From: Lineus longissimus
Taxonomy: Eukaryota; Nemertea; Pilidiophora; Heteronemertea; Lineidae
DNA length: 64,000 bases
Assembly (NCBI RefSeq): GCF_910592395.1
Contig: NC_088310.1
Span: 16,563,501 to 16,627,500, forward strand
Direction: 5' to 3'
A program made the position numbers and the translations under genes. Positions 23,871 to 35,989 of the stretch are shown here, piece after piece; position 1 is the stretch's first letter, and the number at the start of each line of letters is the position of its first letter. The notes under the pieces are model-generated. The model was given only the letters and a program-made list of their open reading frames with translations, had not been told where the DNA came from and ran no database searches.

Positions 23871-25436
23871 AGCTTCTAAGCACATCTTCTAACCTATAAG
23901 TCATGCAAGAATAAAGTGCCATGGAGGCGATTCAAACCCATGATGAGGAGTTAGACACGCTAAAGAGTTCTGCAAACCTGCAGTATTTGTTGCTGTGACG
24001 TACCTGCAACATAGCCATGACAACTTTTTTTAAATTTTTAAATTTTTAAATTTTATTTTTTAATCAAACGTATGTCATCATTACATGGACCTTTTGCTAG
24101 GAACATGCTGGCAAATTACACCACCATGCTCCTTTACAATTAATTGACCTATAATATTAATGCATCACATACATTTGATTTTTTTTGGTATTACAAGACA
24201 ACCCCCCCCCCCCCCCCCCCCCCGACTAAATTTTACAGTAAGTATTGAATTGGTTCCCATTTCTCATTGAATAAATCTACTTTGTTATTTTTACATGCTA
24301 TTGTGAATTCTATATGTTTAAGATATTTAAGGTAAGCTCTAAAGGCAGGTACTTTTGGTTGAGAATTTACTAATCTTCTGTTGTGAATATACATCTTGGC
24401 CGAAAAAAAAAAAGAAAAAAAGAAGACAACTTGACAGTTGGTTGCGATTTAACCAGTTGGCAGTTGTTTTCCAATCATCATGTTGTCATGGCTGGGTTTT
24501 AGGTTGCAGTGATGGAAATTGCTTCTTTGCAGTGAGATTTTCCACTAGAAGTTCACCTTTGAAGTGAATAATGTGAAATGAAGATGAATGTCAACGTGTA
24601 CCGGTCATTCAGCTGACAATTGATATAAATCTGAAGTTCTTCCTGACTGTTGTATCCAACTGTGTTAGCCCATTTAAAGCAACCTGGCATGACTATCAAA
24701 GGTTGCATGTTCCATCAGTAGGCCAGCATATTTGCATGATATGAGACGATCTCATTAGGGACGTCCGGCTGTTCTCCCCATTAGGTCCTACATTGATGGG
24801 AAAGTATATAACATTTAGGAAATACTATAGTCTGGAATACTTATGAGGTGTTCCTTAGTGTAGTAGCAGAGTCATAGACATGCTGGCCAAATCGGTATCA
24901 AAGGGGTACGCCGTTCGTTATTACTTGGATTGAATGTCCAGGGACAAAGGATTCTATGCACTTTGGTATCTGTAGAACCATATACCAAAGTCCATCAGAC
25001 ATGGCAGAAGACAATAGGGGGGACACTTTTTCCAGGGGGATATTTTCTATTTCTACACCCCCATGTGGCCAATACGCCACGTGGGGACTATTGGTATGAA
25101 GATAAGGTCCAACTAGTCATTCATTATATACTGCCGTGTTTGTTTAAAAATTATTTTTGACTTAACACAGTTAATATCACAGAGACATGCACTTTGTGCA
25201 CTCCGGGAAATATATCGGACCGACGATTGATCAAATGTAATTACAACGAATAAGCGGCAAGTGAGACGCTGTAGATTGCGGTAATCATGTGAAGCCACAG
25301 CCAGTGATTGGCCGAATTATATTGAACCAAGTTGTCGCAGATTAAGTGGCTCTTGTCAAGGAGGAGTACAATCTTTATTGGCCAGATGTGCTCTTCGGGA
25401 TGGTGAATACGTATTATTCAAGTTGGTTATCGGCGG
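23871..25436. other. Low-complexity tracts, no gene
   Basis: 24027-24062 is an A/T homopolymer ladder. 24202-24223 is 22 consecutive C. 24403-24425 is an A-rich run. The remaining sequence shows only chance frames of 60-76 codons. Confidence 0.6.
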
Positions 25437-25625
25437 GAAATGACCTCAGGCATCTTTATTGCTTCGTACTAGGTCGTGTTGAAGGATCAGATCGACCGTT
25501 AGGTGAGCAACTTAGGGCTCGGGGTGGCAAATAACCTCAGGCATCTTTATTGCTTTGTAGTAGGTCATGTTGAAGGATCAGATGGACCGTTAGGTGAGCA
25601 ACTTAGGGCTCAGGTTGGCAAATCC
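25437..25625 (+). repeat. Tandem duplication, ~92 bp x 2
   Basis: TGACCTCAGGCATCTTTATT to CAACTTAGGGCTCGGG is followed directly by a near-identical copy starting TAACCTCAGGCATCTTTATT. Only a few substitutions separate them, so the event is recent. Confidence 0.9.
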
Positions 25626-26444
25626 TCAGATTGAAATGTGTGCAGCAGCTGTTAATTGTAGAAGTTGTCTGTCATTCCTCTGCCTTGTTTTTGGCAGTGG
25701 TGGATCCAGAAATTTGGAAAGCGGAGCGCAGCCCCAAATAAGCCAACAGAGAACAGCAAATATGTGGTTATGTAAATGAAAAAGGGAGTCTGGGGCCCTC
25801 TACTGGAAATTTTTTTCTGATTTATGATTGTTTTCTTTTTTGGTTTGAAAGTGCCAAATATCCATTTTCTAATGCATCATACATTAACCTTCAGCAGCAA
25901 AGTACATGTTTCATCCACTGGCAATTGAATATGAGCAATTTTTAGCTTTGAAAATATCACCTTATTTACAGTTTGTAACTGTTCTAGTTCATTATAACAG
26001 AGCCATCGATGAAAAAATGAACAGTTATCTGGTAACTTGCTGGTGGGTCTCTTGTGGCCAAGACTAAATTACTGTAGCCCCACTGGCAACGAAAATAATG
26101 AGATATGGTAAAAAAATGTTACGAAATTGTATCTTCATGAATATTGTGTCAGTCTAATAGAGTTATGCCTCTGGGATGGTTAAAAAAGTTACATGTGCCA
26201 ATCTTTTTTCAAGCAGCATGTCAAAGTAATTTCCAGGTCTTAAAATGTTTAATGACCAACTGGCTGAAGATAATCAAAGTTCGGTTAAATCTATAATGTT
26301 TTTGATGCAAAAAACAGTTATCTTCCAAGGGGGACAATCCTGGCCCGCCCTCCCCTATTTCAAAAAAATCTCTGAAATTGATCATAATATTTCATATCTT
26401 GAAAATAATCATTAAACATGTTAAATTTTATTATTCAATTCTGG
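25626..26444. other. No recognised feature
   Basis: AT-rich, no sustained frame or repeat. Confidence 0.55.
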
Positions 26445-27822
26445 AAAGTGAGGCATTATGTGGTGTTGAAGACCGACGGCTGGGAAAGTGAGGGCTGTGA
26501 GCATCTATGACAGCATCCGAGGCCGCAAATCATAAATTGAAGGAAATGTGGATCAATATGGAATTTGGTGGATGAGAGAGGGGGTGTTGAGGTGTTAAGG
26601 ACCTCCAGCTGGGAAAGTGAGGGCTGAAACATATATGACAGCATCCCAGGCAACCAATCATAAATTGAAGGAAATGTGGATCAATATCGAGTTGGTGGAT
26701 GAGAGAGAAGCCGTTATGGTGTGATGGAGACCTACAGCTGGGAATGTAAAAGCTGGAACATCTTTGCAAGCACCCCAGGCGACCAATCATATATTGTGGG
26801 TTAATATCAAGTTGCTGGATGAGAGAGGAGGCATTATGGTGTTATGGAGACCTCCAGCTGGGAATGTAAAGGTTGGAACATCTTTGCAAGCACCCCAGGC
26901 GACCAATCATATATTGTGGGTTAATATCGAGTTGGTGGATGAGAGAGGAGGCCTTATGGTGTTATGGAGACCTACAGCTGGTAATGTAAGGGCTGTATAC
27001 ATCTTTACGAGCATCCCAGGTGACCAATCATAAACTGTGGGTTAATATATTGACTTGGTGGATGAGAGATGAGGCCTTATGGTGTTATGGAGACCTGCAG
27101 CTGGGAATGTAAGGGCTGTATACATCTTTACAAGCATCCCAGGTGACCAATCATAAACTGTGGGTTAATATTGAGCTGGTGGATGAGAGAGGAGGCATTA
27201 TGGTGTTATGGAGACCTACAGCTGGGAATGTAAGGGCTGTATACATCTTTGCAAGCATCCCAGGCAACCAATCATAAATTGAAGGAAATGTGGGTCAATA
27301 TCGAGTTGCTGGATGAGAGAGGAGGCATTATGGTGTTATGGAGACCTACGGCTGGGAATGTAAGAGCTGTGAACATCTTTACAAGCATCCCAGGCGACCA
27401 ATCATGAATTGTGGGTCAATATTGAGTTACTGGATGAGAGAGGAGGCCTTATGGTGTGATGGAGACCTCCAGCTGGGAAAGTGAGGGCTGGAACATCTAT
27501 GAGAGCATCCCAGCCAGCCAATCATAAATTGAAGGAAATGTGGGTCAATATCGAGTTGGTGGATGAGAGAGGAGGTGTTATGGTGTGATGGAGACCTCCA
27601 GCTGGGAAAGTGAGGTCTGGAACATCTATGAGAGCATCCCAGCCAGCCAATCATAAATTGAAGGAAATGTGGGTCAATATCGAGTTGGTGGATGAGAGAG
27701 GAGGTGTTATGGTGTGATGGAGACCTCCAGCTGGGAAAGTGAGGTCTGGAACATCTATGACAGCATACCAGCCAGCCAATCATAAATTGAAGGAAATGTT
27801 GGTCAATTATCAAGTTGGTGGA
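26445..27822 (+). repeat. 120-131 bp minisatellite, main block
   Basis: About 11 units built on GGTGGATGAGAGAGGAGG, TTATGGTG(T/G)(T/G)ATGGAGACC, CAGCTGGGAA(T/A)GT and AGCATCCCAGG, then CCAATCATAAATTGAAGGAA. Two length classes occur (120-122 and 128-131 bp) because the AAATTGAAGGAAATG block is present or absent. Minus-strand frames of up to 136 codons here are a by-product of the array. The array resumes at 28558. Confidence 0.92.
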
Positions 27823-27825
27823 TAA

Positions 27826-28554
27826 GGCTGGGTTCACATAGAACTATACGGTATTCGGTATACGCTATTCGATATACGCTATTCGGTATTCGCTACACGC
27901 TATACGGGCAGGGCGAGTCACATAGGGTAGCATGCGTGCGGTATTCGGTCTTTTGGCGCCGATCAGATGGACAGTTCAGACTAAGAAGATTTGGCTCTTC
28001 TCCTCTTAGCCGAGGATGAAGCCGACCAGGCACAAAAACCAAAGAAAGGAAGAACAGAATGGGTGCGGCAGCACTTTAAGATGAGACCTCTGTTGGGGGA
28101 GTACCACAGGACATTTAAAAACCTCATGGATCAGATCCATTTTAAGTTCGCTATATGTTAATTAAAAGAATCATTTAGTTGATTAGTAATAAAACATGTA
28201 ATGAAGGCCTGTACTTAGAAATTGCAAAAAAATTTGTAAAAATGAGTACTATTGTTTCTAACTTATCCTATAGTATGCAATAAATCGTTTAATAATTGTG
28301 ATAGATAACATTGAAATGCATGTTCTTACCAAGTCCTCTGGTCACTTCTGAACAGGGTGGTATACGCTGCACGAAAATCGAACGCGCACGATTCCCACTA
28401 TACTATACTATACGCAGGTATACGACCTTTTAGAATAGTGCCCTCTTATGTGACCCGGTATTGTGAAATTTCCTTGTTCGATTTCAGGTACCCGCGTGCC
28501 CTGGCAAAACGTGCACCGAATACCCGAATAGTATAGTTTTATGTGAACCCAGCC
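27826..28554 (+). mobile_element. PIF-Harbinger element, internally deleted
   Basis: A 729-bp element with matching ends: GGCTGGGTTCACATAGAACT on the left, and on the right the inverted counterpart ending ATGTGAACCCAGCC. It is flanked by TAA on both sides (27823-27825 and 28555-28557), the 3-bp TWA duplication typical of PIF-Harbinger. Subterminal zones are rich in TATACG/ATTCGG repeats. It interrupts a unit of the 120-131 bp minisatellite, which continues on the other side. It retains a 5' transposase fragment (27967-28161) but no DDE core. Confidence 0.9.
27967..28161 (+). pseudogene. Harbinger (HARBI1-like) transposase, 5' fragment with a stop
   Basis: From the ATG at 27967 the frame reads MDSSD, meets TAA at 27982-27984, then continues open: EDLALLLLAEDEADQAQKP, then TEWVRQHFKMRPLLGEYHR, then TFKNLMDQIHF, with the next stop at 28159-28161. 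An acidic Leu-rich start, then W(V)R...R...GEYH.L, is the known N-terminal layout of Harbinger transposases (compare RPWL..R...GAYH). The remaining ~300 residues with the catalytic DDE triad are missing, so it cannot encode an active enzyme. Confidence 0.75.
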
Positions 28555-28557
28555 TAA

Positions 28558-28740
28558 GAGAATGTAGTTGAAGAGATCCAGCTGGGAATGTAAGGGCTGT
28601 GAACATCATTAACAGCATCCCAGGCTACCAATCGTAAATTGAAAGAAACATGGGTCAATATCGAGTTGGTGGATGAGAGAGGGGGCATAATGGTGTTGAG
28701 GACCGCCGGCTGGGAAAGTGAGGGCTACGAACATGTGTGG
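28558..28740 (+). repeat. 120-131 bp minisatellite, distal block
   Basis: Continues the array of 26445-27822 after the Harbinger insertion, with GATCCAGCTGGGAATGTAAG and GGTGGATGAGAGAGGGGGC, ending in a partial unit near 28735. Confidence 0.85.
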
Positions 28741-30117
28741 AGGTAGTGATTGGTCATGCTATTGACAGATTATAGGAAAAGAAGTATTGCATGAACGCTT
28801 CAGTGACTTCGCCATGGTTTGATTGACAGTATTTCTTATGGCTTCAATGCCTTTCGTTCTAAGGCGTCGGCACGTCACGACACATCATTTTCGATACCAC
28901 GTGAAAAGCTTTACAGGGTTGTATATTCCTTAGAGTTGCCTTGAGTATAACAGTATGATTCCACAAATATATTGATATTTGCTTTTGTCCAATTCAAAAA
29001 GTGTGGGAAATTTGGAACAATGACGACATTTGATTGGATTTTGTTACTGACTTTGTTTAGTTAGTATGATTGGTCTCTTCCTGCATACTTTGCTTTCATT
29101 AGTCATTTACCAATCAGGCAAGCATTCTGGGTTTTGCAAGTTGTTGTCAATTAGAAGATTTGTCAGTGCCAATTTGCCAATTCAGTGAAAACTCCCTCGA
29201 AACATCCCGGTTCGATTATGCCATTGAAAAGATTGACACTTATCCTTTCAGACTTTGCCTCGATCTTGAACTTTCGTAAACTTTGGAAGTCATTTAATAT
29301 CTTCATTATCCCTAATGTCAAACGATTCGAACTATTGCATGTTGGGCGTATCTAATGAGATTGTTAATCATCCAATCCTAATGATCTCGTGTCACATGGA
29401 GGATCATTATATCATGATCCTCACCACTTCATTGTCTAGTTAAACTGCCCAGAAAGGTCAACATGCAGATATATGGCTCTAGTATGAAATTTGATATGTT
29501 GTATTTTGCTGTTATCATGAAGGGTTGTGCAAATATTTGTTTCTGTCCGGATTCAGTGATACAAAACCATGACTATTTGAGATGGCCATGCAGTCTGATT
29601 TCAAAGAGTATTCTTTTGTGTCTGTTTAAGATGACCAGACTGAGTTCAAGGGTACAGAACCTCATCTATTTGGGATGATCAGCCTTAGGTCATGCGTACA
29701 AAACTTTGTCTATTTGAGATGACCAATCTGAGTCCAAGGATACACAACCATACCCAGCCATAAGAGATGAACAGTCATAGTGCCATTTGCAGTCTAACTA
29801 AAGATACCCGAGACTGATATTGATGAGTGCCTGTCCTGGTGCTCAGATCTGAAGGTCAGAGGTACAATCCCCGGCAACGGCCAATGAGCCTTAAGGTAAT
29901 CACTCTGCGTCTCCCCAACACTCTAATCCAATATTGTCAATTACGTGTTCTTTCTGATTTGAAAATCAACAGCCGTGTTTGTCTGTAATTAGCTATGGTG
30001 TCAATTATAGAACTTAGCTTTGTTAGGTTGTTGTTGGTGTCCATGATGAGGAAACGCGTTGGGGACTTGAAAGTTGCTGTCATGATTGTAGTCACCTATT
30101 TTGACATGGGTACTGCA
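28741..30117. other. No firm feature
   Basis: 29835-29900 has a weak B-box-like GGTACAATCCCCGG and may be a SINE trace. Nothing else stands out. Confidence 0.45.
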
Positions 30118-30229
30118 CCCTGGAGAATCAGTTTCCGAGATTGCCGAGACTGTTCTCTTAAAGGGGATTTCGGAGGCCTGGAGGTCTGCATGATTCTCGT
30201 GGGCAATCTGGGGAAGTGATTCTCCAGGG
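30118..30229. repeat. Short foldback, 28-bp arms
   Basis: CCCTGGAGAATCAGTTTCCG (30118) through ATTGCC at 30145 is mirrored by GGCAATCTGGGGAAGTGATT through CCAGGG at 30202-30229, with a 56-bp loop. Related CCCTGGAGAATCA motifs occur near 6655, 60184 and (inverted) 61570. Confidence 0.65.
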
Positions 30230-31777
30230 CGACTGGGTTACTGGAAAGAATTGTTATTAGACCAAGAGCGTTTATCTTCTTATGTTTTTCAGTGTTATTT
30301 CAGTTTAGTTGGCTTCATTTAGATGTTTGGGTGGCTCACTTGTTTATAACCAAATCTTAAAGTACGTGATAATGATGCTATTTTCCAATCTGTATATTTA
30401 CGTAGCCACTAACATGATTAACTTTGTCAGAGTCTAAGAATATTTTCTCTTCAAAATTGCTTTAAAATATTATGGAAATTTTTGTATTTTGTCCTAATGA
30501 AGTCAAATAAGGCAGGCATGTAGAAATATGAATGTGATTTTTAGCTCATCCTCTGGTGAGCTGTTACACTCAAACTTTCAAAAATATTTTGTAAAGGTTT
30601 TTAGTCCAGTGCTCAGCGTTTCTCTTTCTCTAGTGAAGACAGACACATTTAATCCAGTTTTCAGCATTCATTTAAAAAACCTTTCACTCTAACGTAGACA
30701 GACACACTTTATAGAGGGGATCCCTGTCCGGCCATCCCATTTTAAAAGTCCCTAGTCCAGTTAAAAGTTGAATTTGCAAAGTTATTTTATTCCAACTGTG
30801 TGGATGAAGTTGCCATTGGTGCTGTATTTGGCATTAGAAGGTGGAGGAATCGGTGGTCTCCCCAATCACCTCAAGGATATAGCTAAATTATAAAATAAGG
30901 GTGACAACAACACATCTTGCAGGCCTTTTCAAGTGCCGCATCCTAAGCCACTTGTGGCACCCAAAAATAGATGTCTGCCGTCTACTGAAATGATGATCAA
31001 TTCGAAGATCAGCATCAATATGGATGTGGATTTTAGCAGTGATATTTCGCAAGTGCCATCCAGGTCCTTCAACACAATCTTGTTATTTTGGAATTTGAAC
31101 GAGGCAAAGGACTGAATTCGACTTGCTGCAACAATCTTGTTATTTTGTAGAGACTAAGAGACTGGGAGACTGGTTCTCATCCCATTTGAGCAGACGAAAT
31201 TGTATTTCCTAGTAAACAGCTTAACTTTTTGCAAAATTTTCTACATTACAGCAGCATTTTCTTTGAGGAAGGACTACTTGTATGCGTCCATGGAATGGTG
31301 CTATATAAAACTCGTTGCAAGTGCAATCTGATTATTTACCCTCTTCCAGGTTGATTTATTTATTCTAGATAGTTTTCTCATTTCTCAATATTCTTAAACA
31401 AGAACATTTGCTGATTCACTGTTTGCATACTTGATTGTCGATTCCGGTGAAAAAGTCTCATCACGTCTGAATGACGGAATTGGCTCACTTTAGTTATATT
31501 AGCTCCGTTTAGCCTCGTTTCATTAGAGCGCAGTTAATCACCTATTATGGAGAGGTAATCTGGCATAGGGAAGCTGCAGTAGGAGATAGAGTGGAATGTA
31601 ATGACTTGGCTTAGCCACTGGCATCGTTTCTAATCTTGAAACTGGGATGAGTTCCTCGGGAATGAAGATCAAATGTGGATGAGAGGTAACTGCTCATGAC
31701 ATGAATACAGTGTTTTATTTGCTCCATTTTGGTTAAAGGAGAATATAAATTGCCATATTGAATGATGTTTTTCCATG
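30230..31777. other. No recognised feature
   Basis: No frame above 60 codons with coding character; no repeat seen. Confidence 0.5.
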
Positions 31778-33245
31778 GCAAGGATTGATATTTTTTGCTA
31801 GAACTATGAACCAATGTGTTGAGGAGTTATTCATGTTTCTTTTCCATCAAGGACTGATTGTCTTTTGGCCAGAACTATGGTTTCTAATGTTTAAAGGATT
31901 GTTACTTTTGGCCAGAACTGTATCAAATAGTGTGTTGAGAAGTTACGGTGGCTTCCTTCTCATTCAAGGGTTGTTACGTTTGGCCAGGAATGTGTCAACT
32001 GTTCTGCAGGACCTGCGGTTCCTAATCCTCCAGGGATTGTTACTTTAGGCTAGAACTATATGAGGGGGGAGGGCTTATCCTTCAATGAGCTTATTGGTTC
32101 CTAATCCTTAAAGCATTGTTACCAGTGACCAGAGGTGTGTCACTGACCTGTGGGGAGGTTATTGTTGGACCTAATCCTTCAAGCATTGTTATCAGTGACC
32201 AGAAGTGTGTCATCGGACCTGTGGGGAGGTTATTGTTGGTTCCTAATCCTTCAGGCATTGTTACCTTTGACCAGAAGTGTGTCATCTGACCTGTGGGGAG
32301 GTTATTGTTGGTTCTAATCCTTCAAGGATTGTTACCAGTGACCAGAAGTGTGTCATCGGACCTGTGGGGAGGTTATTGTTGGTTCCTAATCCTTCAGGCA
32401 TTGTTACCAGTGACCAGAAGTGTGTCATCTGACCTGTGGGGAGGTTATTGTTGGTTCTAATCCTTCAAGGATTGTTACCAGTGATCAGAAGTGTGTCATC
32501 GGACCTGTGGGGTGGTTATTGTTGGTTCCTAATCCTTCAAGGATTGTTACCTTTGACCAGAAGTGTGTCATCTGGCCTGTGGGGATGTTATTGTTGGTTC
32601 CTTATCCTTCAAGGATTGTTACCAGTGATCAGAAGTGTGTCATCGGACCTGTGGGGAGGTTATTGTTGGACCTAATCCTTCAAGGACTGTTACATTTGAC
32701 CAGAAGTGTGTCATCTGACCTGTGGGGTGGTTATTGTTGGACCTTATCCTTCAAGGATTGTTACATTTGGCCAGAAGTGTGTCATCTGACCTGTGGGGTG
32801 GTTATTGTTGGACCTTATCCTTCAAGGACTGTTACATTTGGCCAGAAGTGTGTCATCTGACCTGTGGGGTGGTTATTGTTGGTTCCTAATCCTTCAAGGA
32901 TTGTTACCTTTGACCAGAAGTGTGTCATCTGGCCTGTGGGGATGTTATTGTTGGTTCCTAATCCTTCAAGGATTGTTACCAGTGATCAGATGTGTGTCAT
33001 CGGACCTGTGGGGAGGTTATTGTTGGTTCCTAATCCTTCAAGGATTGTTACCTTTGTCGTGAAGTGTGTCATCTGTCCTGTGGTGTGGTTATTGTTGGTT
33101 CCTTATCCTTCAGGTGAGAGTTGTATCATTTGGCCTGTACGGATGTCATTGTTGGTTTCTAATACTCTAAAGATTTTTACCTTGGACCAGAAGTGTGTGA
33201 ATGGGTTATCCTTATCCTTATTGTTATCCTTCAAGGATTTATAGC
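31778..33245 (+). repeat. 71-72 bp minisatellite, about 20 units
   Basis: Core units from about 32100 to 33110 read GTGTGTCATCTGACCTGTGG, GGAGGTTATTGTTGGTTCC, TAATCCTTCAAGGATTGTTA, CCTTTGACCAGAA. Flanking units at 31778-32100 and after 33110 are more diverged. Because 72 is a multiple of 3, two frames stay open for up to 146 codons; 71-bp units break them. Confidence 0.92.
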
Positions 33246-33566
33246 TTCTTATTGCCAAGTCAATGTCATCTCTCAGGCAACATAACTCGACCCTGACTGG
33301 AATTCTTGAGCACCAAGATTGTCCCTAATGGGAGCAGATTTCCATACACAAAATTCCAAGAATATGCTGTGAACAGAGAAATATCCTTCTACGCAAGATA
33401 AATATTCTGAAGGGCTCTCCACTGTGTGGTCATTCAGAATATCATGAACCGTTATTTATCAACAACCCCAACCATTATTTTATAGATCTTTGTGTTTTAT
33501 TTTTCTGCCCCAAAACAGGCAGCTATTTTTCATGTCTCATAGTTTTTTTAGATAAGAACAGATAAG

Positions 33567-33749
33567 TACAGTAGAACCTCTCTATTAAGGACACCCTTGG
33601 GACTGACAAATTCTGTCCATAATAGAGAGGTGTCCTGATTAGAGAGGTCCAAATTGAATGGAAAGTACCAAATTGGGACCAACACTAGTGTCCTTAATAG
33701 AGAGGTTGTTCTTAATAGAGAGGTGTCTGCTAAGGGATGTTCCACTGTA
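33567..33749 (+). mobile_element. TA-flanked pogo-like MITE, copy 3
   Basis: 183 bp, TACAGTAGAACCTCTCTATT on the left and the inverted GGGATGTTCCACTGTA on the right. The best preserved left end of the four copies. Confidence 0.85.
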
Positions 33750-34586
33750 TATGTATGAAATTCAGAATAAGGGACAATTTGAATACTATTTTATCTGTGT
33801 CCTCATCTTGTTTCTTCATGTGATTGATCCTAGGGGTGGGGGTTATAGGAACCATAGATGTATAATGTGTTTCTGAAGGTGTGGAGGTTGTAAGCATGCA
33901 TGAACATGATGCATGGGGGAATAGTAGTGCCTGCCTTTTTTGAAGTTAGCTATGAATCTTTAAAACTTTTTGAGAGATTCCACTGTAACCGCGAGTGTGG
34001 AGTAGATATGTGGAACAGAAATATTTTTTGTGTTTTTAAAGGAAGACAGCATTATACTTGTCACATTTCGTTTGTTTTGATCATATTGGTTGCATAATTG
34101 AACAGTAAGTGTGTGAACTGTCATTAACCCTTTGATGCTTAAAGCTCACTCACTGCCATGTGCATGCGAGTTCCAAATCAGCAAAATGGTGTAAATTAGT
34201 TTGATGACCACCGCGAATCCCCGCACCTGATTGGACAAACATCGCCATGTGACCAGGCAATGAAAACTCACCATGCCCTTTGCGGGCGTCGCATCAATGC
34301 AAAACATCGTTTTTTATGAACCCCTCATGAGATGGTAGGATGGTGAATGTATGTGCAGTGGTGTCTCGCTAATTCGTTGTGGTCATGTAATAAAGAGGCA
34401 GCTCTTTTCTTTGGGCAATATCATCTCTCTGTCCCTCGAAATACGATATCAACCTCTTGCCTCAGGCCATGTCACATTTCTCAGTCCAGGAAAATCAATT
34501 TTGCCCTCAACAAGAGCTACATTTGATAAATGTCATCCAACTCAATTGACATCAAATTATAATTATTGTTTTGTTCTCCTTTTTAG
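33750..34586. other. No firm feature
   Basis: 34125-34140 carries TTAACCCTTTGATGC, a piggyBac-like end without a visible partner. A pyrimidine-rich tract at 34570-34586 precedes the micro-exon candidate. Confidence 0.45.
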
Positions 34587-34632
34587 GTAAGTACAAGGAT
34601 CGTGGGTTCAGGTTGTCATATCGTCGTTCTGT
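34587..34632 (+). CDS. Candidate 46-bp micro-exon, product unknown
   Basis: A strong acceptor (TTTTGTTCTCCTTTTTAG) is followed by 46 bp and then GTAAGT, a full-consensus donor. One frame reads KYKDRGFRLSYRRS without a stop, a basic peptide. The acceptor AG is itself followed by GTAAGT, so the region also contains a zero-length-like donor. It could be a 5' untranslated or coding micro-exon of a + strand gene, perhaps upstream of the transporter. No linked exon is proven. Confidence 0.35.
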
Positions 34633-34659
34633 GTAAGTAGTCAACAATTTTTTCACCAT

Positions 34660-35440
34660 CTTCAACTAATCAAGGGTTATGGTCTATGCTGCTGTTTACC
34701 ACTGTGAACTAATTAAGGGTGGTCTATGCTGCTGTTTACCACTGTGAACTAATTAAGGGTGGTCTATGCTGCTGTTTACCACTGTGAACTAATTAAGGGT
34801 GGTCTATGCTGCTGTTTACCACTGTGAACTAATTAAGGTTGGTCTATGCTGATGTTTACTACTGTGAACTAATTAAGGGTGGTCTATGCTGATGTTTACC
34901 ACGGTGAACTAATCAAGGGTTTTGGTCTATGCTGTTATTACTGGGGTGAACTCATCATGGGTTATGTCTGTGCTGTTGTTACCGCTGTGAACTAATTAAG
35001 GGTAATGGTTTATGTTGTTGTTACCACTGTGAACTCAATCAGGGGTTATGGTCTATGCTGTTGTTGGCTCACTGTAGGGGAGTCTATACAATACTGCTGT
35101 CTCCGTCGTCGTCGTCGTCTGTCGTCCTCTGTCATCGTCTGTATCCTGTTTCAAGAACAGTTGCACATTTCTTAACTTCTTATGCTGTGAACTTGAAACT
35201 TTGTGTACAATCAAGGGTTTTGGTCTATGCTGATGTTTACCACTGTGAACTAATCGAGGGTTATGGTCTATGCTGATGTTTACCACTGTGAACTAATCGA
35301 GGGTTATGGTCTGTCCTGCTTTTAGCACTATGAACTAATTAAGGATTATGGGCTATGCTGGTGTATAGCACTTTGAACTAATCAAGGTTTATGGTTAATG
35401 CTGCTGTTACAATCATGAACTAATTAAGGTTTACCGTTTT
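34660..35440 (+). repeat. ~45 bp minisatellite, about 14 units
   Basis: Units GGTCTATGCTGCTGTTTACC + ACTGTGAACTAATTAAGG, four of them nearly identical at 34680-34850. The array decays to both sides. It is interrupted at 35066-35208 by a GTC-type element and then resumes. Confidence 0.9.
35066..35208 (+). repeat. GTC-type element fragment inside the 45-bp array
   Basis: GGCTCACTGTAGGGGAGTCT, a (GTC)n run, then CAGTTGCACATTTCTTAACT and GTGAACTTGAAACTTTGTGT. These match the 5' end and first anchor of the GTC/GGTGAGC family, inserted within a repeat unit. Confidence 0.7.
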
Positions 35441-35989
35441 AATCAGACCTCTTGTATGGGCATTTTGCCTTTAATTCGTGAATGACAGATGAATGTAAAC
35501 CCTTGATTTGTCAAGAACTGAGATTGCTCTTATACATCCTTTCTCTGCTTTGCATATGCATTGACAGCATTTTGAGTGGAACATATAAAGGGTTTTTCTT
35601 ATACTCTTTGCGTACATATTGGTTGCTTTGTGTGTATACTTAACATGTGAAGTGAATGTCAATCAACATCTCAACTGATAATATCTCGAGAGGTTCTTTC
35701 ACAAGTTCCGAATTGCCCCCTAAGCCTCTCTGAAAAAGGGGTTTTTGAGGCAGATGTTTTTGCTGGGGCCCTGTATTTTAATTATTCTATTAGTATACTC
35801 CTGGCATAGATCAAGCAGGTTTTTGTGTAAAAAGTATCTTTTAAGTTTGCTAACCGTAAATTGTGCATCCAAAACAGAGTTGCTCTTGCTGATCAAAAAG
35901 CGCATACAGCTCTGTTGTCAGGTCTTCGAATCACTTAAGAAGATGTTTTTAAACCCCATTCAATTTAACTAGCGAGCCTCCAAGTATAT
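35441..35989. other. No recognised feature
   Basis: Complementary 60-75 codon frames at 35720-35972 look incidental. Confidence 0.5.

Noticed and set aside
24202-24223. C22 tract as a structural (G-quadruplex or i-motif) element
   Set aside because: Single homopolymer run without flanking tracts; more likely slippage or a sequencing-sensitive homopolymer, as with the G16 at 37970 and G15 at 46127.
26456-27837. Minus-strand frames of up to 136 codons rich in FPSWRSPSHH
   Set aside because: Arise from the 120-131 bp minisatellite; length variants shift the frame, and a transposon insertion breaks the array.
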